Part shown: in pieces, positions 16,358-26,363 of the stretch
How the letters are laid out: every line of letters begins with the position of its first letter
Numbering within the stretch: the stretch's first letter is position 1
DNA from: Bacillus fonticola
GTDB taxonomy: Bacteria > Bacillota > Bacilli > Bacillales > JC228
Direction: 5' to 3'
NCBI RefSeq assembly: GCF_012955605.1
Contig: NZ_CP052135.1
Location: 961,501-1,025,500 of the forward strand
DNA: 64,000 nt
Position numbers and translations under genes: made by a program
Notes under the pieces: model-generated
The model's input: the letters and a program-made list of their open reading frames with translations, nothing else
Database searches by the model: none
What the model was told of the DNA's origin: nothing

Positions 16358-16745
16358 GAAGGGTTCCTCCTTCTAAAATATAAGTCTACTTTCTATTTGG
16401 ATAACGGTCGTTAAGAATTCAGTTGAAACGGTATAACAAGAAGCATCAGTAAGTCCCGTTAGTCCAAATGTCTATCCTTCTTTATTGGGCTACTGCATCA
16501 TGTACTTCACAATATGTTGACAGAGAGGAGGTGTGATTCTTTTTTGAAGGGAAGGAATAAGTGAGTGGAAGTGGCTGAAAAACATATGGATGTCGCCCGC
16601 GTTGTGTAAAATCAGTCTCTAGACGGAGGGTTGTGCTCTCCTTGCGTATGTGGTTGGAGGTAGGGGAGTGTGATATAAAGAATATACATTGGTAAAAGTG
16701 ATTGGAGAATGTCTTTCTAGATTGTGAGAGAAAGTGGTGAGACTT
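16358..16745. other. 388-bp intergenic region between permease and liaF
   Basis: Divergent promoters of the permease gene and liaFSR must lie here, but I see no convincing -35/-10 pair. AAGTCCCGTTAGTCC near 16451-16466 contains a direct repeat of AGTCC, which I do not interpret. No intact small gene with a ribosome site was found. Confidence 0.5.
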
Positions 16746-17513
16746 ATGGGGCGCTGGATAGTAGGAATTTTGTTGTTCATAGTAGGTGGGTATTTTCTCC
16801 TGTCGAATTTAGGGATCATTTCCTCGGAAATGAAGTCGAAATTTGGCTTGTTACTCAGTGTTGGGCTGGCGGCAGTGGGCCTTTACTGGACTGGAAAAGG
16901 TTTGAAGGAAGGGAGGTTTTATTTACTAACAGTAGGTAGTTGGATTGCGCTCGTAGGTGGATTGCAAACCGGCAGTTATTTTGGAGTAGTTGAATTTCAG
17001 TACAGCGATTGGTTCGACTTATGGCCTATAGTTTTGGTTGCATTTGCTGTGTGGTTGTTGCTCCCAAAAAGAATGCGCGTTTCCAAGTGGTCAAAGAGTA
17101 CCGAGTGGAAGAGATATTCTTCAAAAAGGAATCCTCCGAAACAGGGGAATATGATGATAGGTAGCCTTTCTTTTAATCATCCAGATTGGCAAGCGAAATC
17201 ATCCACCTTATCAAGTGCTATCGTCGATTATTACATGGATTTTTCGAAAGCGTATATCTCTGAAGAAGAAATTCACGTTGTGCTAAAAGGGTGGGTGGGG
17301 GATGTTCATGTCCTTATACCTGAAGATCTTCCAGTAGCGATCTCAGCCAAAGTCGGAACAGGAGACTTAGATGCATTTTTTTTAGGAAACAGCGTAAGTG
17401 GAGTTGGCGGATCTGTACACGAGTTCGTCTCGCCGGGATATGATATTGCGAAAAAACGTCTTCGCCTAGAAGTCTATTTGTCGATAGGGAGTGTGGAAAT
17501 TGAAAAAGTCTAA
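16746..17513 (+). CDS. liaF: LiaF-like membrane regulator of envelope-stress signalling
   Basis: 255 residues from ATG 16746 (GGTGAG upstream); GTG 16734 is an in-frame alternative. Four hydrophobic segments in the N-terminal half (first: WIVGILLFIVGGYFLLSNLG) are followed by a soluble domain with the DUF2154/LiaF pattern: IGSLSFNHPDW, GWVGDVHVLIPEDLPVAISA, and a terminal YLSIGSVEIEKV. LiaF inhibits LiaS/LiaR until cell-wall stress. The gene overlaps liaS. No liaI/liaH genes adjoin it. Confidence 0.87.
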   Translation: MGRWIVGILLFIVGGYFLLSNLGIISSEMKSKFGLLLSVGLAAVGLYWTGKGLKEGRFYLLTVGSWIALVGGLQTGSYFGVVEFQYSDWFDLWPIVLVAFAVWLLLPKRMRVSKWSKSTEWKRYSSKRNPPKQGNMMIGSLSFNHPDWQAKSSTLSSAIVDYYMDFSKAYISEEEIHVVLKGWVGDVHVLIPEDLPVAISAKVGTGDLDAFFLGNSVSGVGGSVHEFVSPGYDIAKKRLRLEVYLSIGSVEIEKV

Positions 17514-18540
17514 ACTACCATTTTCACAGAAGTCTCCTTTAGGTAATGGAATGCTTTCGACTGTCGCTCTTTACTTAGGAGGATGGGCTTTTCTTTACCC
17601 ATTCTTAATAGGTACAGAAGTAACCTGGTCATTACTATTTCTCTTTTTGGGTAGCTCAATCGTTACTTTCGGTGGAGGAATGGTGTATCTCCACTGGTGG
17701 CATAGGATGGAAACGAAACGGCAAATGCGAAGATTGACGACTTACTTCACAATATTAAGACGTGGAAAGTGGCAGGAGAGACTAGCGGTAGAGGTCGATA
17801 CATACTGGGGAGAAATTCACAATGTGAGTAATGAATTCGCCTCGTATGTAGAAAGTCAGTTAGAAACGTTAAAGCGTGTAGCCACGGAAAAGGAACAGTT
17901 TGCTAAAGAGGCAGAAAGTGCGGCGGTTTTAAAGGAACGACAAAGAATTGCCCGTGAGTTACATGATTCGATCAGTCAGAAATTGTTCGCCATTATGATG
18001 CTTTCAACAGGTGCCAACAAAGCGAATAAAGATCTACAATTACAATCTCACTTACTGGATATCGAAACAGGAGCACGTTCAGCCCAGCAAGATATGCGCG
18101 CACTCCTTTTACATTTGCGCCCGATTGAATTGGAAAATGAATCTTTGTCTGAAGGTCTACTTCAAATTGCCAGAGAATTTCAACAAAAGTATAGGTACAA
18201 GGTGCGTGGTGAGATTGATGAACTAACAAACGTTTCATCAACAGTAGAGAGTCATTTATTCCGCATTGCTCAAGAGAGTTTAGCCAATATTTTGCGCCAC
18301 GCCGATGCGGAAACGATCACGATTCGTTTGCAGGACGATGAAAAGGAAATTACGCTCTATATAGCTGATGATGGGCAAGGATTTGAGAGAGAACGTGTCA
18401 AAAAAACTTCTTACGGATTAGAGACGATGAAGGAACGTGCCAACGAAATGGGCGCGCTATTATCTATCCATTCTAGTATTGGAAAGGGAACATACATACA
18501 AGTGCGCATTCGAAAGAAACAGGAGGCGGTGGTGTCATGA
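17500..18540 (+). CDS. liaS: LiaS-like sensor histidine kinase
   Basis: The frame opens at GTG 17491, which lies on the ribosome site. TTG 17500, 8 nt after AGGGAG, is the better start (346 aa). Two N-terminal transmembrane helices (ALYLGGWAFLYPFLIG and LLFLFLGSSIVTFGGGM) enclose a very short outside loop, as in intramembrane-sensing kinases. The HisKA_3 phosphorylation motif is ERQRIARELHDSISQKLF. The HATPase domain has IADDGQGFERE and GLETMKERA. Cognate response regulator overlaps by ATGA. Confidence 0.9.
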   Translation: MKKSKLPFSQKSPLGNGMLSTVALYLGGWAFLYPFLIGTEVTWSLLFLFLGSSIVTFGGGMVYLHWWHRMETKRQMRRLTTYFTILRRGKWQERLAVEVDTYWGEIHNVSNEFASYVESQLETLKRVATEKEQFAKEAESAAVLKERQRIARELHDSISQKLFAIMMLSTGANKANKDLQLQSHLLDIETGARSAQQDMRALLLHLRPIELENESLSEGLLQIAREFQQKYRYKVRGEIDELTNVSSTVESHLFRIAQESLANILRHADAETITIRLQDDEKEITLYIADDGQGFERERVKKTSYGLETMKERANEMGALLSIHSSIGKGTYIQVRIRKKQEAVVS

Positions 18541-19175
18541 AAATTGTCATAGTTGATGACCACGACATGGTGCGAAGAGGTTTAATATCTTGTTTAATAC
18601 AAGAAGAGGATATGGATATTGTCGGAGAAGCATCGAGCGGGGAAGACGCAGTAAAGTTAGTGGAAGCGGTTCATCCAGATGTTGTGCTCATGGATTTGAT
18701 TATGGAAGGGATGAACGGAATTCAAGCTACAGAGGAAATATTGAATCTTCTACCTGCTGTCAAAGTGATTATTTTAACGAGTTTTTATGACGATAACAAC
18801 GTGTTCCCTGCATTAGAAGCAGGCGCCTTTAGTTATTTATTGAAAACGGCAAAGGCAGAGGAGGTAATAGATGCGATAAGGAAAGCTTCGAAAAACGAGT
18901 CAATCGTTGAGCCGAAAGTGGCGGCGAAGCTATTGAGTAGAGTGCGAAAACAGCAGCCACAGTTACACGACGACTTAACCGAGCGCGAATTGGAAGTCTT
19001 ACTTTGCCTTGCAAAAGGAATGACGAATCAAGCGATTAGTGAAACGCTTTTCATCGGTATTAAAACAGTGAAGACACATGTGAGTCATATTTTGAGTAAA
19101 TTGCACGTTGAAGATCGTACACAAGCGGCCGTGTACGCGCACGAGAATAGGCTTGTGTCTAGGGGAAGTAGTTGA
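18537..19175 (+). CDS. liaR: LiaR-like NarL-family response regulator
   Basis: 212 residues, ATG overlapping the liaS TGA, behind AGGAGGCGG. Receiver domain with phosphoacceptor Asp in VVLMDLIMEGMNG (about residue 54) and Lys in YLLKTAK. C-terminal LuxR-type helix-turn-helix LTERELEVLLCLAKGMTNQA..KTVKTHVSHILSKL. Activated by LiaS under cell-envelope stress. The target genes are not in the window. The 220 nt to hemE show no clear terminator. Confidence 0.92.
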   Translation: MKIVIVDDHDMVRRGLISCLIQEEDMDIVGEASSGEDAVKLVEAVHPDVVLMDLIMEGMNGIQATEEILNLLPAVKVIILTSFYDDNNVFPALEAGAFSYLLKTAKAEEVIDAIRKASKNESIVEPKVAAKLLSRVRKQQPQLHDDLTERELEVLLCLAKGMTNQAISETLFIGIKTVKTHVSHILSKLHVEDRTQAAVYAHENRLVSRGSS

Positions 19176-19396
19176 CTACAGTATGGGGACGTATATTGGT
19201 CTACGCCCTCTAGTCTAAACTTTCGTGCGGATTTTTTCATCGAGGAAAGTCAGCGGAACCTATAGGTAAAAAGAAATAGGGCAAAATCATGAACCTTTCC
19301 TCCATCTACTACACATTTTCAACAAAAATTAGTATAGTGGGTAACGATGCTATAGAACAGAATGAGTGTATTTAGAATAAGAAAGGTAGTTGCCCA

Positions 19397-20419
19397 GTGA
19401 ACGACACATTTTTACGAGCGGCCCGTGGCGAAAAAACAACACATACACCTGTTTGGTACATGCGGCAAGCGGGTCGTTCTCAACCAGAATACCGTGCCAT
19501 TAAAGAAAGATACTCTCTATTTGAAATTACCCACAACCCCGAGTTGTGCGCTTATGTGACGAGGCTACCTGTTGAGCAGTATAACGTAGATGCCGCCATT
19601 TTGTATAAAGATATTATGACTCCGCTTCCGGCCATGGGTGTCCATGTGGAGATTAAACCCGGCGTAGGTCCTATTATCGATAATCCAATTCGTGAACAAG
19701 CGGATATTGACCGTTTGCGTCCGATTTACCCAGAAGACGACGTGCCGTACGTTTTAGACACGATTCGCTTGCTAACGAAAGAACAGCTTGACGTTCCGCT
19801 CATCAGTTTTGCTGGAGCCCCGTTTACATTGGCAAGTTACATGATCGAAGGGGGTCCATCGAAGCAATACAATAAGACAAAAGCCCTCATGCATAGTGAC
19901 GCAAATGCTTGGTTTACGCTTATGGACAAACTTGGCGACATGACGATTGCGTACGCAAAAGCACAAATCAAAGCTGGAGCATCGGCGTTTCAAATTTTTG
20001 ATTCGTGGGTAGGCACAGTGAACACGAGTGATTATCGGACGTTTATCCAACCAGTCATGCACCGTATTTTCTCGGAATTACGGGAGGAAGGTGTTCCGCT
20101 TATTTTATTCGGGATTGGGGCGAGCCATCTTATCCACGAGTGGGATGACCTTCCGATTGATGTACTTGGACTGGATTGGCGTACTTCAATTCAGGAAGCA
20201 CGTGAACTAGGCGTGAAGAAAACTCTCCAAGGAAATCTAGATCCAGCTATTTTACTAGCTCCGTGGGAAGTCATCGAAGCGCGAGTGAAACCGATTCTAG
20301 ATGCAGGAATTCACCAACCAGGCCACATTTTTAACCTTGGTCACGGCGTTTTCCCAGAAGTACAGCCTGATGTGCTCAGACGTTTAACAGCTTTTGTCCA
20401 TGAATATACGAGTAAATAA
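19397..20419 (+). CDS. hemE: Uroporphyrinogen decarboxylase
   Basis: 340 residues from GTG 19397, preceded by GAAAGG. Contains the substrate-binding [16 protein letters not shown] at residues about 17-32, and [17 protein letters not shown]. Converts uroporphyrinogen III to coproporphyrinogen III in the cytoplasm. First gene of the hemE-hemH-hemY cluster, which in Gram-positives supplies the coproporphyrin-dependent haem route. Confidence 0.96.
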   Translation: MNDTFLRAARGEKTTHTPVWYMRQAGRSQPEYRAIKERYSLFEITHNPELCAYVTRLPVEQYNVDAAILYKDIMTPLPAMGVHVEIKPGVGPIIDNPIREQADIDRLRPIYPEDDVPYVLDTIRLLTKEQLDVPLISFAGAPFTLASYMIEGGPSKQYNKTKALMHSDANAWFTLMDKLGDMTIAYAKAQIKAGASAFQIFDSWVGTVNTSDYRTFIQPVMHRIFSELREEGVPLILFGIGASHLIHEWDDLPIDVLGLDWRTSIQEARELGVKKTLQGNLDPAILLAPWEVIEARVKPILDAGIHQPGHIFNLGHGVFPEVQPDVLRRLTAFVHEYTSK

Positions 20420-20518
20420 TTCCTGGTCCGGTGTGCTACCTAAAGAGCAGTTTGTTCGTAAGTGTTCACTGCCTGTGCCACAATAGAAAGAATGAGATGA
20501 AGAAGAGGTGAAAGTCAC

Positions 20519-21454
20519 GTGCCAAAAAAGAAAGTCGGTTTGTTAGTCATGGCATATGGAACTCCATATAAAGAAGAAGATCTAGAGCGTTACTACACAC
20601 ACATTCGACATGGTAGAAAACCAACGCCTGAAATGCTAGAAGATTTGCGTGGTCGGTATGAGGCAATTGGGGGCATTTCTCCATTGGCAAGAATTACACA
20701 AGAACAAGCAGAAAAGCTACAAGAACACCTAAATGACGTACAAGACCAAGTAGAATTTAAAGCATATCTTGGATTGAAGCATATCGAACCGTTTGTCGAA
20801 GATGCTGTAGAAGCGATGCACAAGGACGGCATTGAAGAAGCCGTTAGCATCGTATTGGCTCCTCACTTTTCTACGTTCAGCGTTCAATCGTATAATGGCC
20901 GTGCAAAGGAAGCCGCAGCACAACTAGGTGGACCACGCATTACATCCGTTGAGAGCTGGTATGAAGAGCCGAAGTTTATTGATTACTGGGTAAAGCGGGT
21001 TCGAGATACGTTTGCGAGTATGGCTGAGGAAGAACGGAAAAACGCATGTCTGATCGTATCAGCTCATAGCCTTCCAGAGAAAATTTTGCAAAACGGCGAC
21101 CCGTATCCAAAACAATTAGAAGAAACTGCTGACCTTATCGCAAAAGGTGCAGGGATAGAGAAGTATGCGATCGGCTGGCAAAGCGAAGGCAATACGCCAG
21201 ACCCTTGGCTCGGACCGGACGTCCAAGATTTGACACGACAACTACACGGAGAGCATGGATACACTTCATTTGTGTACACACCAGTTGGTTTTGTAGCAGA
21301 TCATCTTGAGGTATTATACGACAATGACTATGAATGTAAAGTGATAACAGATGATATTGGAGCGAAATATTATCGTCCAGAAATGCCTAATGCACAAGCA
21401 GAATTCATTGACTGCCTAGCCACTGTCGTATTAAAACAGCTCAGACGGGCTTAA
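20519..21454 (+). CDS. hemH: Coproporphyrin III ferrochelatase
   Basis: 311 residues from GTG 20519 behind AAGAGGTGAAAG. Begins [20 protein letters not shown]. The conserved histidine lies in [13 protein letters not shown], and the acidic partner lies in [18 protein letters not shown]. Inserts iron into coproporphyrin III in Firmicutes. Follows hemE by about 100 nt. Confidence 0.96.
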   Translation: MPKKKVGLLVMAYGTPYKEEDLERYYTHIRHGRKPTPEMLEDLRGRYEAIGGISPLARITQEQAEKLQEHLNDVQDQVEFKAYLGLKHIEPFVEDAVEAMHKDGIEEAVSIVLAPHFSTFSVQSYNGRAKEAAAQLGGPRITSVESWYEEPKFIDYWVKRVRDTFASMAEEERKNACLIVSAHSLPEKILQNGDPYPKQLEETADLIAKGAGIEKYAIGWQSEGNTPDPWLGPDVQDLTRQLHGEHGYTSFVYTPVGFVADHLEVLYDNDYECKVITDDIGAKYYRPEMPNAQAEFIDCLATVVLKQLRRA

Positions 21455-21543
21455 CCAAAAGCACCTAGCATGATAAAGAGGGGGGTGGTTGTGGCTGCCT
21501 TCCTTTTCCGTATATAAGGAACTAGAGTTGTGGAACGAAATGA

Positions 21544-22968
21544 ATGAGTAAAGAGGCGATGGAAGTGGGACATAAACAAACCATCACGATTCTTGGGGGA
21601 GGTATTACAGGTTTAGCTGCAGCCTTTGCCCTGCAAGAACGGAAACGAGAAACGGGAGCGGACATTCGTATTCGGCTCATAGAAGGAAGCCACCGACTTG
21701 GCGGAAAAGTCCAGACTGTAACAAAGGATGGTTTTGTCATTGAGCGGGGTCCTGATTCTTTCTTAGCGCGGAAAACGAGTGCTGTTGAATTAGCAAAAAA
21801 AGTGGGCCTGGAAGGGGAACTGGTGAGGAATTCTACGGGAACGAGTTATATTGCTTTCAGAGAAAAGCTTCATCCAATGCCAGGTGGCTCTGTCATGGGA
21901 GTGCCGACAGAGTTGTCACCATTTTTGAAAACGAAGTTATTTTCGACTGGAGGAAAGGCGCGCGCCGCTTTAGACCTTGTGCTACCAAGGACAAGTGAGG
22001 ACGTTGACCAATCGCTCGGTCATTTCTTCCGCAAAAGATTAGGAAACGAAGTAGTTGAACGCCTTGTTGAGCCCTTGCTTTCTGGAATTTATGCTGGCGA
22101 TATCGACCAGCTTAGTCTTCATAGCACGTATCCACAGTTTTATCATGCAGAACAAGAGCATGGGAGCCTTATTCGGGGAATGCGCAACAGTCGCACGAAG
22201 CAAAAAGGCCAGGAAGCAGGAACGAAAAAAGGTATGTTTTACACGTTTCGTTCCGGTTTAGAGACTTTTGTTAGAAAACTAGAAGAAGCACTAACGGACA
22301 TTGAGATCGTAAAGGGAACGAGAATTCAACTTGTGGAAAAGGAAGCAGATGGGTACGCACTCCATTGTTTTGACGGATCTGTAAGTAAAACAAACGCATT
22401 GATCGTGACTTTACCGCATGAACATATTCCGTCGCTGTTTCCAACTGTGCCGACTTTGCAATCATTTGCCACCACTCCGTCCACATCAGTGGCAACCGTT
22501 GCGATGGCGTTTCCGAAAGAGGCAATCGAGATTCCGTATGATGGAACTGGTTTTGTCGTGGCTAGAGGAAGCCACTATACAATTACTGCCTGTACGTGGA
22601 CACACAAAAAATGGCCTCATTCTACTCCTGAAGGGCACATTCTTCTTCGCTGCTATGTTGGAAGAGCGGGTGATGAGGCTGTTGTAGATTTAGACGATGA
22701 GTCGATCGTAAAAATAGCTCTGGATGATCTGTCCTCTTTTTTTTACATGAAAGGGGATCCTAGCTTTTCAGTAGTCACTCGGTGGAAAGAAGGTATGCCA
22801 CAGTACACCGTAGGCCATCGCGAGCGCATTCAGGAAGTTAGAAATGAATTGGAAACCGCGTATCCAGCCGTATTTTTAGCAGGTAGTTCTTTTGAAGGTG
22901 TTGGTTTACCAGACTGCATTACGCAAGGTCAAAAAGTCGCAAATCAAGCGTGGGAAGCCATTCTTTAA
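21544..22968 (+). CDS. hemY: Coproporphyrinogen III oxidase (HemY/HemG type, FAD)
   Basis: 474 residues. The N-terminal FAD motif TITILGGGITGLAAAFALQE is followed by EGSHRLGGKVQT and GFVIERGPDSF. A C-terminal FAD-contact segment reads VFLAGSSFEGVGLPDCITQG. Oxidises coproporphyrinogen III to coproporphyrin III, the substrate of the neighbouring ferrochelatase. ATG 21544 lacks a strong ribosome site; ATG 21559 is an alternative, but AGAGG is too close to it. Confidence 0.93.
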   Translation: MSKEAMEVGHKQTITILGGGITGLAAAFALQERKRETGADIRIRLIEGSHRLGGKVQTVTKDGFVIERGPDSFLARKTSAVELAKKVGLEGELVRNSTGTSYIAFREKLHPMPGGSVMGVPTELSPFLKTKLFSTGGKARAALDLVLPRTSEDVDQSLGHFFRKRLGNEVVERLVEPLLSGIYAGDIDQLSLHSTYPQFYHAEQEHGSLIRGMRNSRTKQKGQEAGTKKGMFYTFRSGLETFVRKLEEALTDIEIVKGTRIQLVEKEADGYALHCFDGSVSKTNALIVTLPHEHIPSLFPTVPTLQSFATTPSTSVATVAMAFPKEAIEIPYDGTGFVVARGSHYTITACTWTHKKWPHSTPEGHILLRCYVGRAGDEAVVDLDDESIVKIALDDLSSFFYMKGDPSFSVVTRWKEGMPQYTVGHRERIQEVRNELETAYPAVFLAGSSFEGVGLPDCITQGQKVANQAWEAIL

Positions 22969-22975
22969 TACTGGC

Positions 22976-23001
22976 AAAAACGCCTATCATTAGGACAGGC
23001 G
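22976..23001 (-). terminator. Terminator of yhfH (leftward)
   Basis: On the minus strand CGCCT (23001-22997) pairs with AGGCG (22985-22981) and is followed by TTTTTGCC. The T-run exists only in this direction, so it serves the small yhfH gene rather than hemY. Confidence 0.6.
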
Positions 23002-23096
23002 CTGTAATGGTCGCGAGTTAAAGGTTTAATAAATGCAGATCAACATGTTGAATGGGATGAGTCCGGGTAGCCAATTGCTCGGGCTCTTTTTCATGA

Positions 23097-23234
23097 TTAC
23101 ATAACGGGTGGCTGTTCATCGACACAACGGTGACAGGTGTTTTGATAGCAATCCGCTTGTTCGTCAATTTTTTCTCCACATTGGTGACAAACCTTTGGCG
23201 GTAACTGACGGAAAAATTCAAGAACTGGCTTCAT
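23097..23234 (-). CDS. yhfH: YhfH-family zinc-ribbon-like small protein (45 aa)
   Basis: ATG 23234-23232 behind GGGAGGAAC, stop 23099-23097. The protein begins MKPVLEFFRQLPPKVCHQCG and has four cysteines in CHQCG..CYQNTCHRC, a likely zinc-binding ribbon. YhfH proteins are widespread small proteins of unknown function in Bacillaceae, and in B. subtilis yhfH lies between the hem cluster and lplJ, the same place as here. Confidence 0.85.
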   Translation of the reverse strand: MKPVLEFFRQLPPKVCHQCGEKIDEQADCYQNTCHRCVDEQPPVM

Positions 23235-23412
23235 GAGTTGTTCCTCCCCATTTTTGTTATTGCTTATATTGTATTATAACAGATGGTATGTGTGAATATA
23301 TGTAATATAACAATATGTCTGTCTGATTACTTTTCCTATGTTCTGTCGACGATGGTAAGAATGACAAAGCTACATGTAGTTCTCCGGGGAATGAATAAAA
23401 ACATAGGCTACG

Positions 23413-23496
23413 TCCAGACGCAAACATACTGAATCTAGACTAAAACCCAGTAAATCGAAAATCAGAAGTAGCCAACCCAGACATAGCAACGGTAGT
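23413..23496. repeat. Degenerate 21-bp tandem array (4 units)
   Basis: Anchor heptamers occur exactly 21 bp apart: TCCAGAC 23413, TCTAGAC 23434, TCGAAAA 23455, CCCAGAC 23476. Unit remainder is A-rich and only partly conserved. The array lies upstream of lplJ in an otherwise featureless 300-bp interval. Confidence 0.5.
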
Positions 23497-23548
23497 GCGG
23501 TACACTAGGATTGTTGAATCATGCAGAATTATAAAGGAGTTGGTACAC

Positions 23549-24541
23549 GTGCTCTTTATTGATAATAAAGGAATCACAGACCCAAGAATCAACTTAGCGA
23601 TTGAAGAATATGCCTTGAAAACTTTACCGGTAGAAGACGAATCTTATTTGCTCTTCTATATAAACGCCCCGTCGATTATCATCGGGAGAAACCAAAATAC
23701 GATTGAAGAAATTAATACAGAATATGTGGATAAGGAAGGTCTCCACGTAGTACGGCGCTTATCAGGTGGAGGTGCTGTCTACCATGACTTAGGTAACTTA
23801 AACTTTAGCTTCTTAACAAAGGACGATGGCGAGAGTTTTCACAATTTCCGAAAGTTTACAGAGCCTGTCGTCACAGCGCTTCAAGATCTTGGGGTGGCAG
23901 CTGAGCTAAGTGGGCGGAATGACTTAGTAGTAGGCGAACGTAAGATATCTGGAAATGCACAGTTTTCGACAAGAGGAAGAATGTTTAGTCATGGTACGCT
24001 AATGTTTGACTCGGAAATTGATCATGTGGTTTCCGCACTGCGTGTAAGCAAAGATAAAATACAATCGAAAGGGATCAAATCCATTCGCTCTCGGGTAGCG
24101 AACATCTCTGAGTTCCTTGACGAACCGATGACCATCATCGAGTTCAGACGAGCCATCCTACAATCTGTATTTGGTGGGGAGGAACATATTCGTTATTACG
24201 AGTTGACTGAAGAAGATTGGCAAGCCATTCATAAGCTGTCTCAGGAACGGTACCAGCAATGGGAATGGAACTACGGTCAATCGCCGAAATTTAACATTCA
24301 GCATGCGCACCGATTTCCAGTAGGACGTATTGACGTACGTTTGCAAGTAGAAAAAGGGATGATTGAAGACTGTCACATTTTTGGTGACTTTTTCGGTGTC
24401 GGAGACGTAGAAGATATTCAAGAGCAGTTGATTGGATGCAAATATGAGCGAGAAAGCATGGAAGTAGCATTAGCAGATGTAGACATCAAAACCTATTTTG
24501 GTAACATATCCAAAAAGGAATTTGTGACGTTACTTTATTAG
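23549..24541 (+). CDS. lplJ: Lipoate-protein ligase
   Basis: 330 residues from GTG 23549, chosen because AAAGGAG lies at 23533-23539; an upstream in-frame ATG has no ribosome site. Motifs: IIIGRNQNTIEEIN, VRRLSGGGAVYHDLGNLNFS (residues about 70-90), and RNDLVVGERKISGNAQ with the lipoyl-AMP lysine. Attaches free lipoate to lipoyl domains of 2-oxoacid dehydrogenases and GcvH. A weak T-rich hairpin follows at about 24547-24590. Confidence 0.93.
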   Translation: MLFIDNKGITDPRINLAIEEYALKTLPVEDESYLLFYINAPSIIIGRNQNTIEEINTEYVDKEGLHVVRRLSGGGAVYHDLGNLNFSFLTKDDGESFHNFRKFTEPVVTALQDLGVAAELSGRNDLVVGERKISGNAQFSTRGRMFSHGTLMFDSEIDHVVSALRVSKDKIQSKGIKSIRSRVANISEFLDEPMTIIEFRRAILQSVFGGEEHIRYYELTEEDWQAIHKLSQERYQQWEWNYGQSPKFNIQHAHRFPVGRIDVRLQVEKGMIEDCHIFGDFFGVGDVEDIQEQLIGCKYERESMEVALADVDIKTYFGNISKKEFVTLLY

Positions 24542-24624
24542 ACTGATAGCTTGGAGGACCTTAATATAAGGATTCTCTAGGCTTTTTTCATGTGCGCTAA
24601 CAGGGACGAGCTTGCTGATTTGTA

Positions 24625-24688
24625 TTGCCCCTATAGAACATTTTCTCTATAATGAATAGTGAGATAATAATGAATGGCTATTCATTCA
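24625..24688 (+). promoter_or_regulatory. Sigma-A promoter and FadR-type operator for the acyl-CoA synthetase gene
   Basis: TTGCCC (24625-24630) and TATAAT (24648-24653) are spaced 17 bp. TGAATGGCTATTCATTCA (24671-24688) matches the Bacillus FadR consensus TGAATGAMTANTCATTCA except at one or two centre-left positions. It sits just downstream of the expected start site, where a bound repressor would block elongation. Confidence 0.7.
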
Positions 24689-24716
24689 TTAAACAGGAGC
24701 AGAGGGGGAGATAACA

Positions 24717-26252
24717 ATGACGATTGTGTCAAGGTTAGAGGAGATTGCGAGTGCGAATCCAACGAAACCTGCAATGAAGTTTCTAGATCGAACATTTACG
24801 TATGCGCAAACCAATGGGGCTAGTTCATTAGTTGGTGAAGCGTTGAAGAAGCGTGGTCATGAAAAAGGGGATCATATTGCGTTTCTTCTCGGTAATACGC
24901 CGCATTTTGTCATTGGATTGTACGGTGTTTTGCGGATGGGTGGCGTCACCATTCCTGTAAATCCGACGTATACACCAAGTGAGTGTGCGTACATTTTGCA
25001 AGATGCAGACGTATCTGGGATCGTCTGTTTGGATGTGTTGCTTCCGCTCGTTGAGAAGGTAGCGCCAAGCTTACCCCACTTAAAAACGATAGTGGTTTGT
25101 CCTACGTCAGATGAAGAGATAGAGATTCCAGACACGCTCAAGGAGAAAGCGCTTTCTGTAAATGCGTTGCTTGCTGAAGGTGGGACAGGCTGTGCGATTG
25201 AGCCTGTGGAAGAGGACGATGTGGCGATCATTCTCTATACATCTGGTACAACGGGACGACCAAAAGGAGCGATGTTGACGCATCGGAATGTGTATAGCAA
25301 TGCTAGAGATGTAAGCGATTACTTGAAGATGGATGAAAATGACCGTGTGATTGCAACTTTACCGATGTTTCACGTGTTCTGCTTAACAGTTGCTTTGAAC
25401 GCGCCATTAATGAATGGGGCAATGCTACTCATTGTGCCGAAGTTCAGTCCGAAAGCAGTATTTGAGGTTGCCCGAGAGGAAAAGGCAACGATATTCGCAG
25501 GCGTACCGACCATGTACAATTTCTTGTATCAGCATGACGATCACACAGAGGATTTTGAATCGTTGCGCCTTTGTGTGTCTGGTGGAGCCAGTATGCCAGT
25601 TGCCTTGCTGAAAAACTTTGAAAAGAAATTCAATGTTGCCATTTCAGAAGGGTACGGCTTGAGCGAAGCGTCTCCTGTTACGTGCTTTAATCCGCTAGAT
25701 CGTCCGAGAAAGCCAGGCTCTATCGGAACTTCCATTATGAATGTCGAGAACAAAGTAGTGAACGAGCTAGGTGAAGAAGTACCCCGTGGAGAAGTAGGCG
25801 AACTGATTGTACGCGGTCCGAACGTGATGAAGGGCTACTACAAACAACCAGAAGAAACAGCCGCAACACTAAAAGGGGGCTGGCTGTATACGGGTGATTT
25901 AGCAACACAAGATGAGGACGGCTACTTTACGATTGTAGATCGGAAAAAGGACCTTGTCATTGTAGGCGGTTACAACGTATATCCGCGTGAGGTGGAGGAA
26001 GTGCTGTATGACCACCCGCACATTGTAGAGGTGGCGGTAATTGGCGTGCCGCACCCTGAGCAAGGGGAGCTGGTTAGAGCATACATCGTTAAAAAGGATC
26101 CGGAACTTACGGAAGCAGAAATCATTGCCTATTGCCAAGAATCACTGGCCAAGTACAAAGTCCCTACCGAAATTGAATTTTTAGAAGAGCTCCCGAAAAA
26201 TACGACAGGGAAAATACTACGTCGTTCATTGAAGGAGCAAGTACAAATCTAG
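24717..26252 (+). CDS. lcfB: Long-chain fatty-acid-CoA ligase
   Basis: 511 residues from ATG 24717 behind GAGGGGGAG. ANL-superfamily motifs: AIILYTSGTTGRPKGAMLTH (residues about 170-190), GYGLSEASPV, GWLYTGDLATQDEDGYF, VDRKKDLVIVGGYNVYPREV, and a C-terminal lysine in LPKNTTGKILRRSL. Activates fatty acids with ATP and CoA for beta-oxidation. In B. subtilis lcfB (yhfL) follows lplJ closely, as here. Probable FadR control from the operator upstream. Confidence 0.92.
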   Translation: MTIVSRLEEIASANPTKPAMKFLDRTFTYAQTNGASSLVGEALKKRGHEKGDHIAFLLGNTPHFVIGLYGVLRMGGVTIPVNPTYTPSECAYILQDADVSGIVCLDVLLPLVEKVAPSLPHLKTIVVCPTSDEEIEIPDTLKEKALSVNALLAEGGTGCAIEPVEEDDVAIILYTSGTTGRPKGAMLTHRNVYSNARDVSDYLKMDENDRVIATLPMFHVFCLTVALNAPLMNGAMLLIVPKFSPKAVFEVAREEKATIFAGVPTMYNFLYQHDDHTEDFESLRLCVSGGASMPVALLKNFEKKFNVAISEGYGLSEASPVTCFNPLDRPRKPGSIGTSIMNVENKVVNELGEEVPRGEVGELIVRGPNVMKGYYKQPEETAATLKGGWLYTGDLATQDEDGYFTIVDRKKDLVIVGGYNVYPREVEEVLYDHPHIVEVAVIGVPHPEQGELVRAYIVKKDPELTEAEIIAYCQESLAKYKVPTEIEFLEELPKNTTGKILRRSLKEQVQI

Positions 26253-26292
26253 GATAAAAGCCAGAAGTTATCTACTCGAATAGAATGTTACC

Positions 26293-26363
26293 CACCAAAA
26301 GTACTTGCTTGTCCATCAAACACGCTGGTTTGTACATCAAATGTGGTTATGTATCCATCAACC
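26293..26363. repeat. Degenerate 21-bp tandem array (4 units)
   Basis: The hexamer CAYCAA recurs exactly every 21 bp at 26293, 26314, 26335 and 26356, usually preceded by GT-CC/AC. The array lies between the convergent lcfB and XRE-cupin genes, just before the terminator. Confidence 0.6.

Noticed and set aside
16451-16466. LiaR operator upstream of liaF
   Set aside because: Only a short direct repeat of AGTCC is present; I could not match it to a known LiaR site with confidence.
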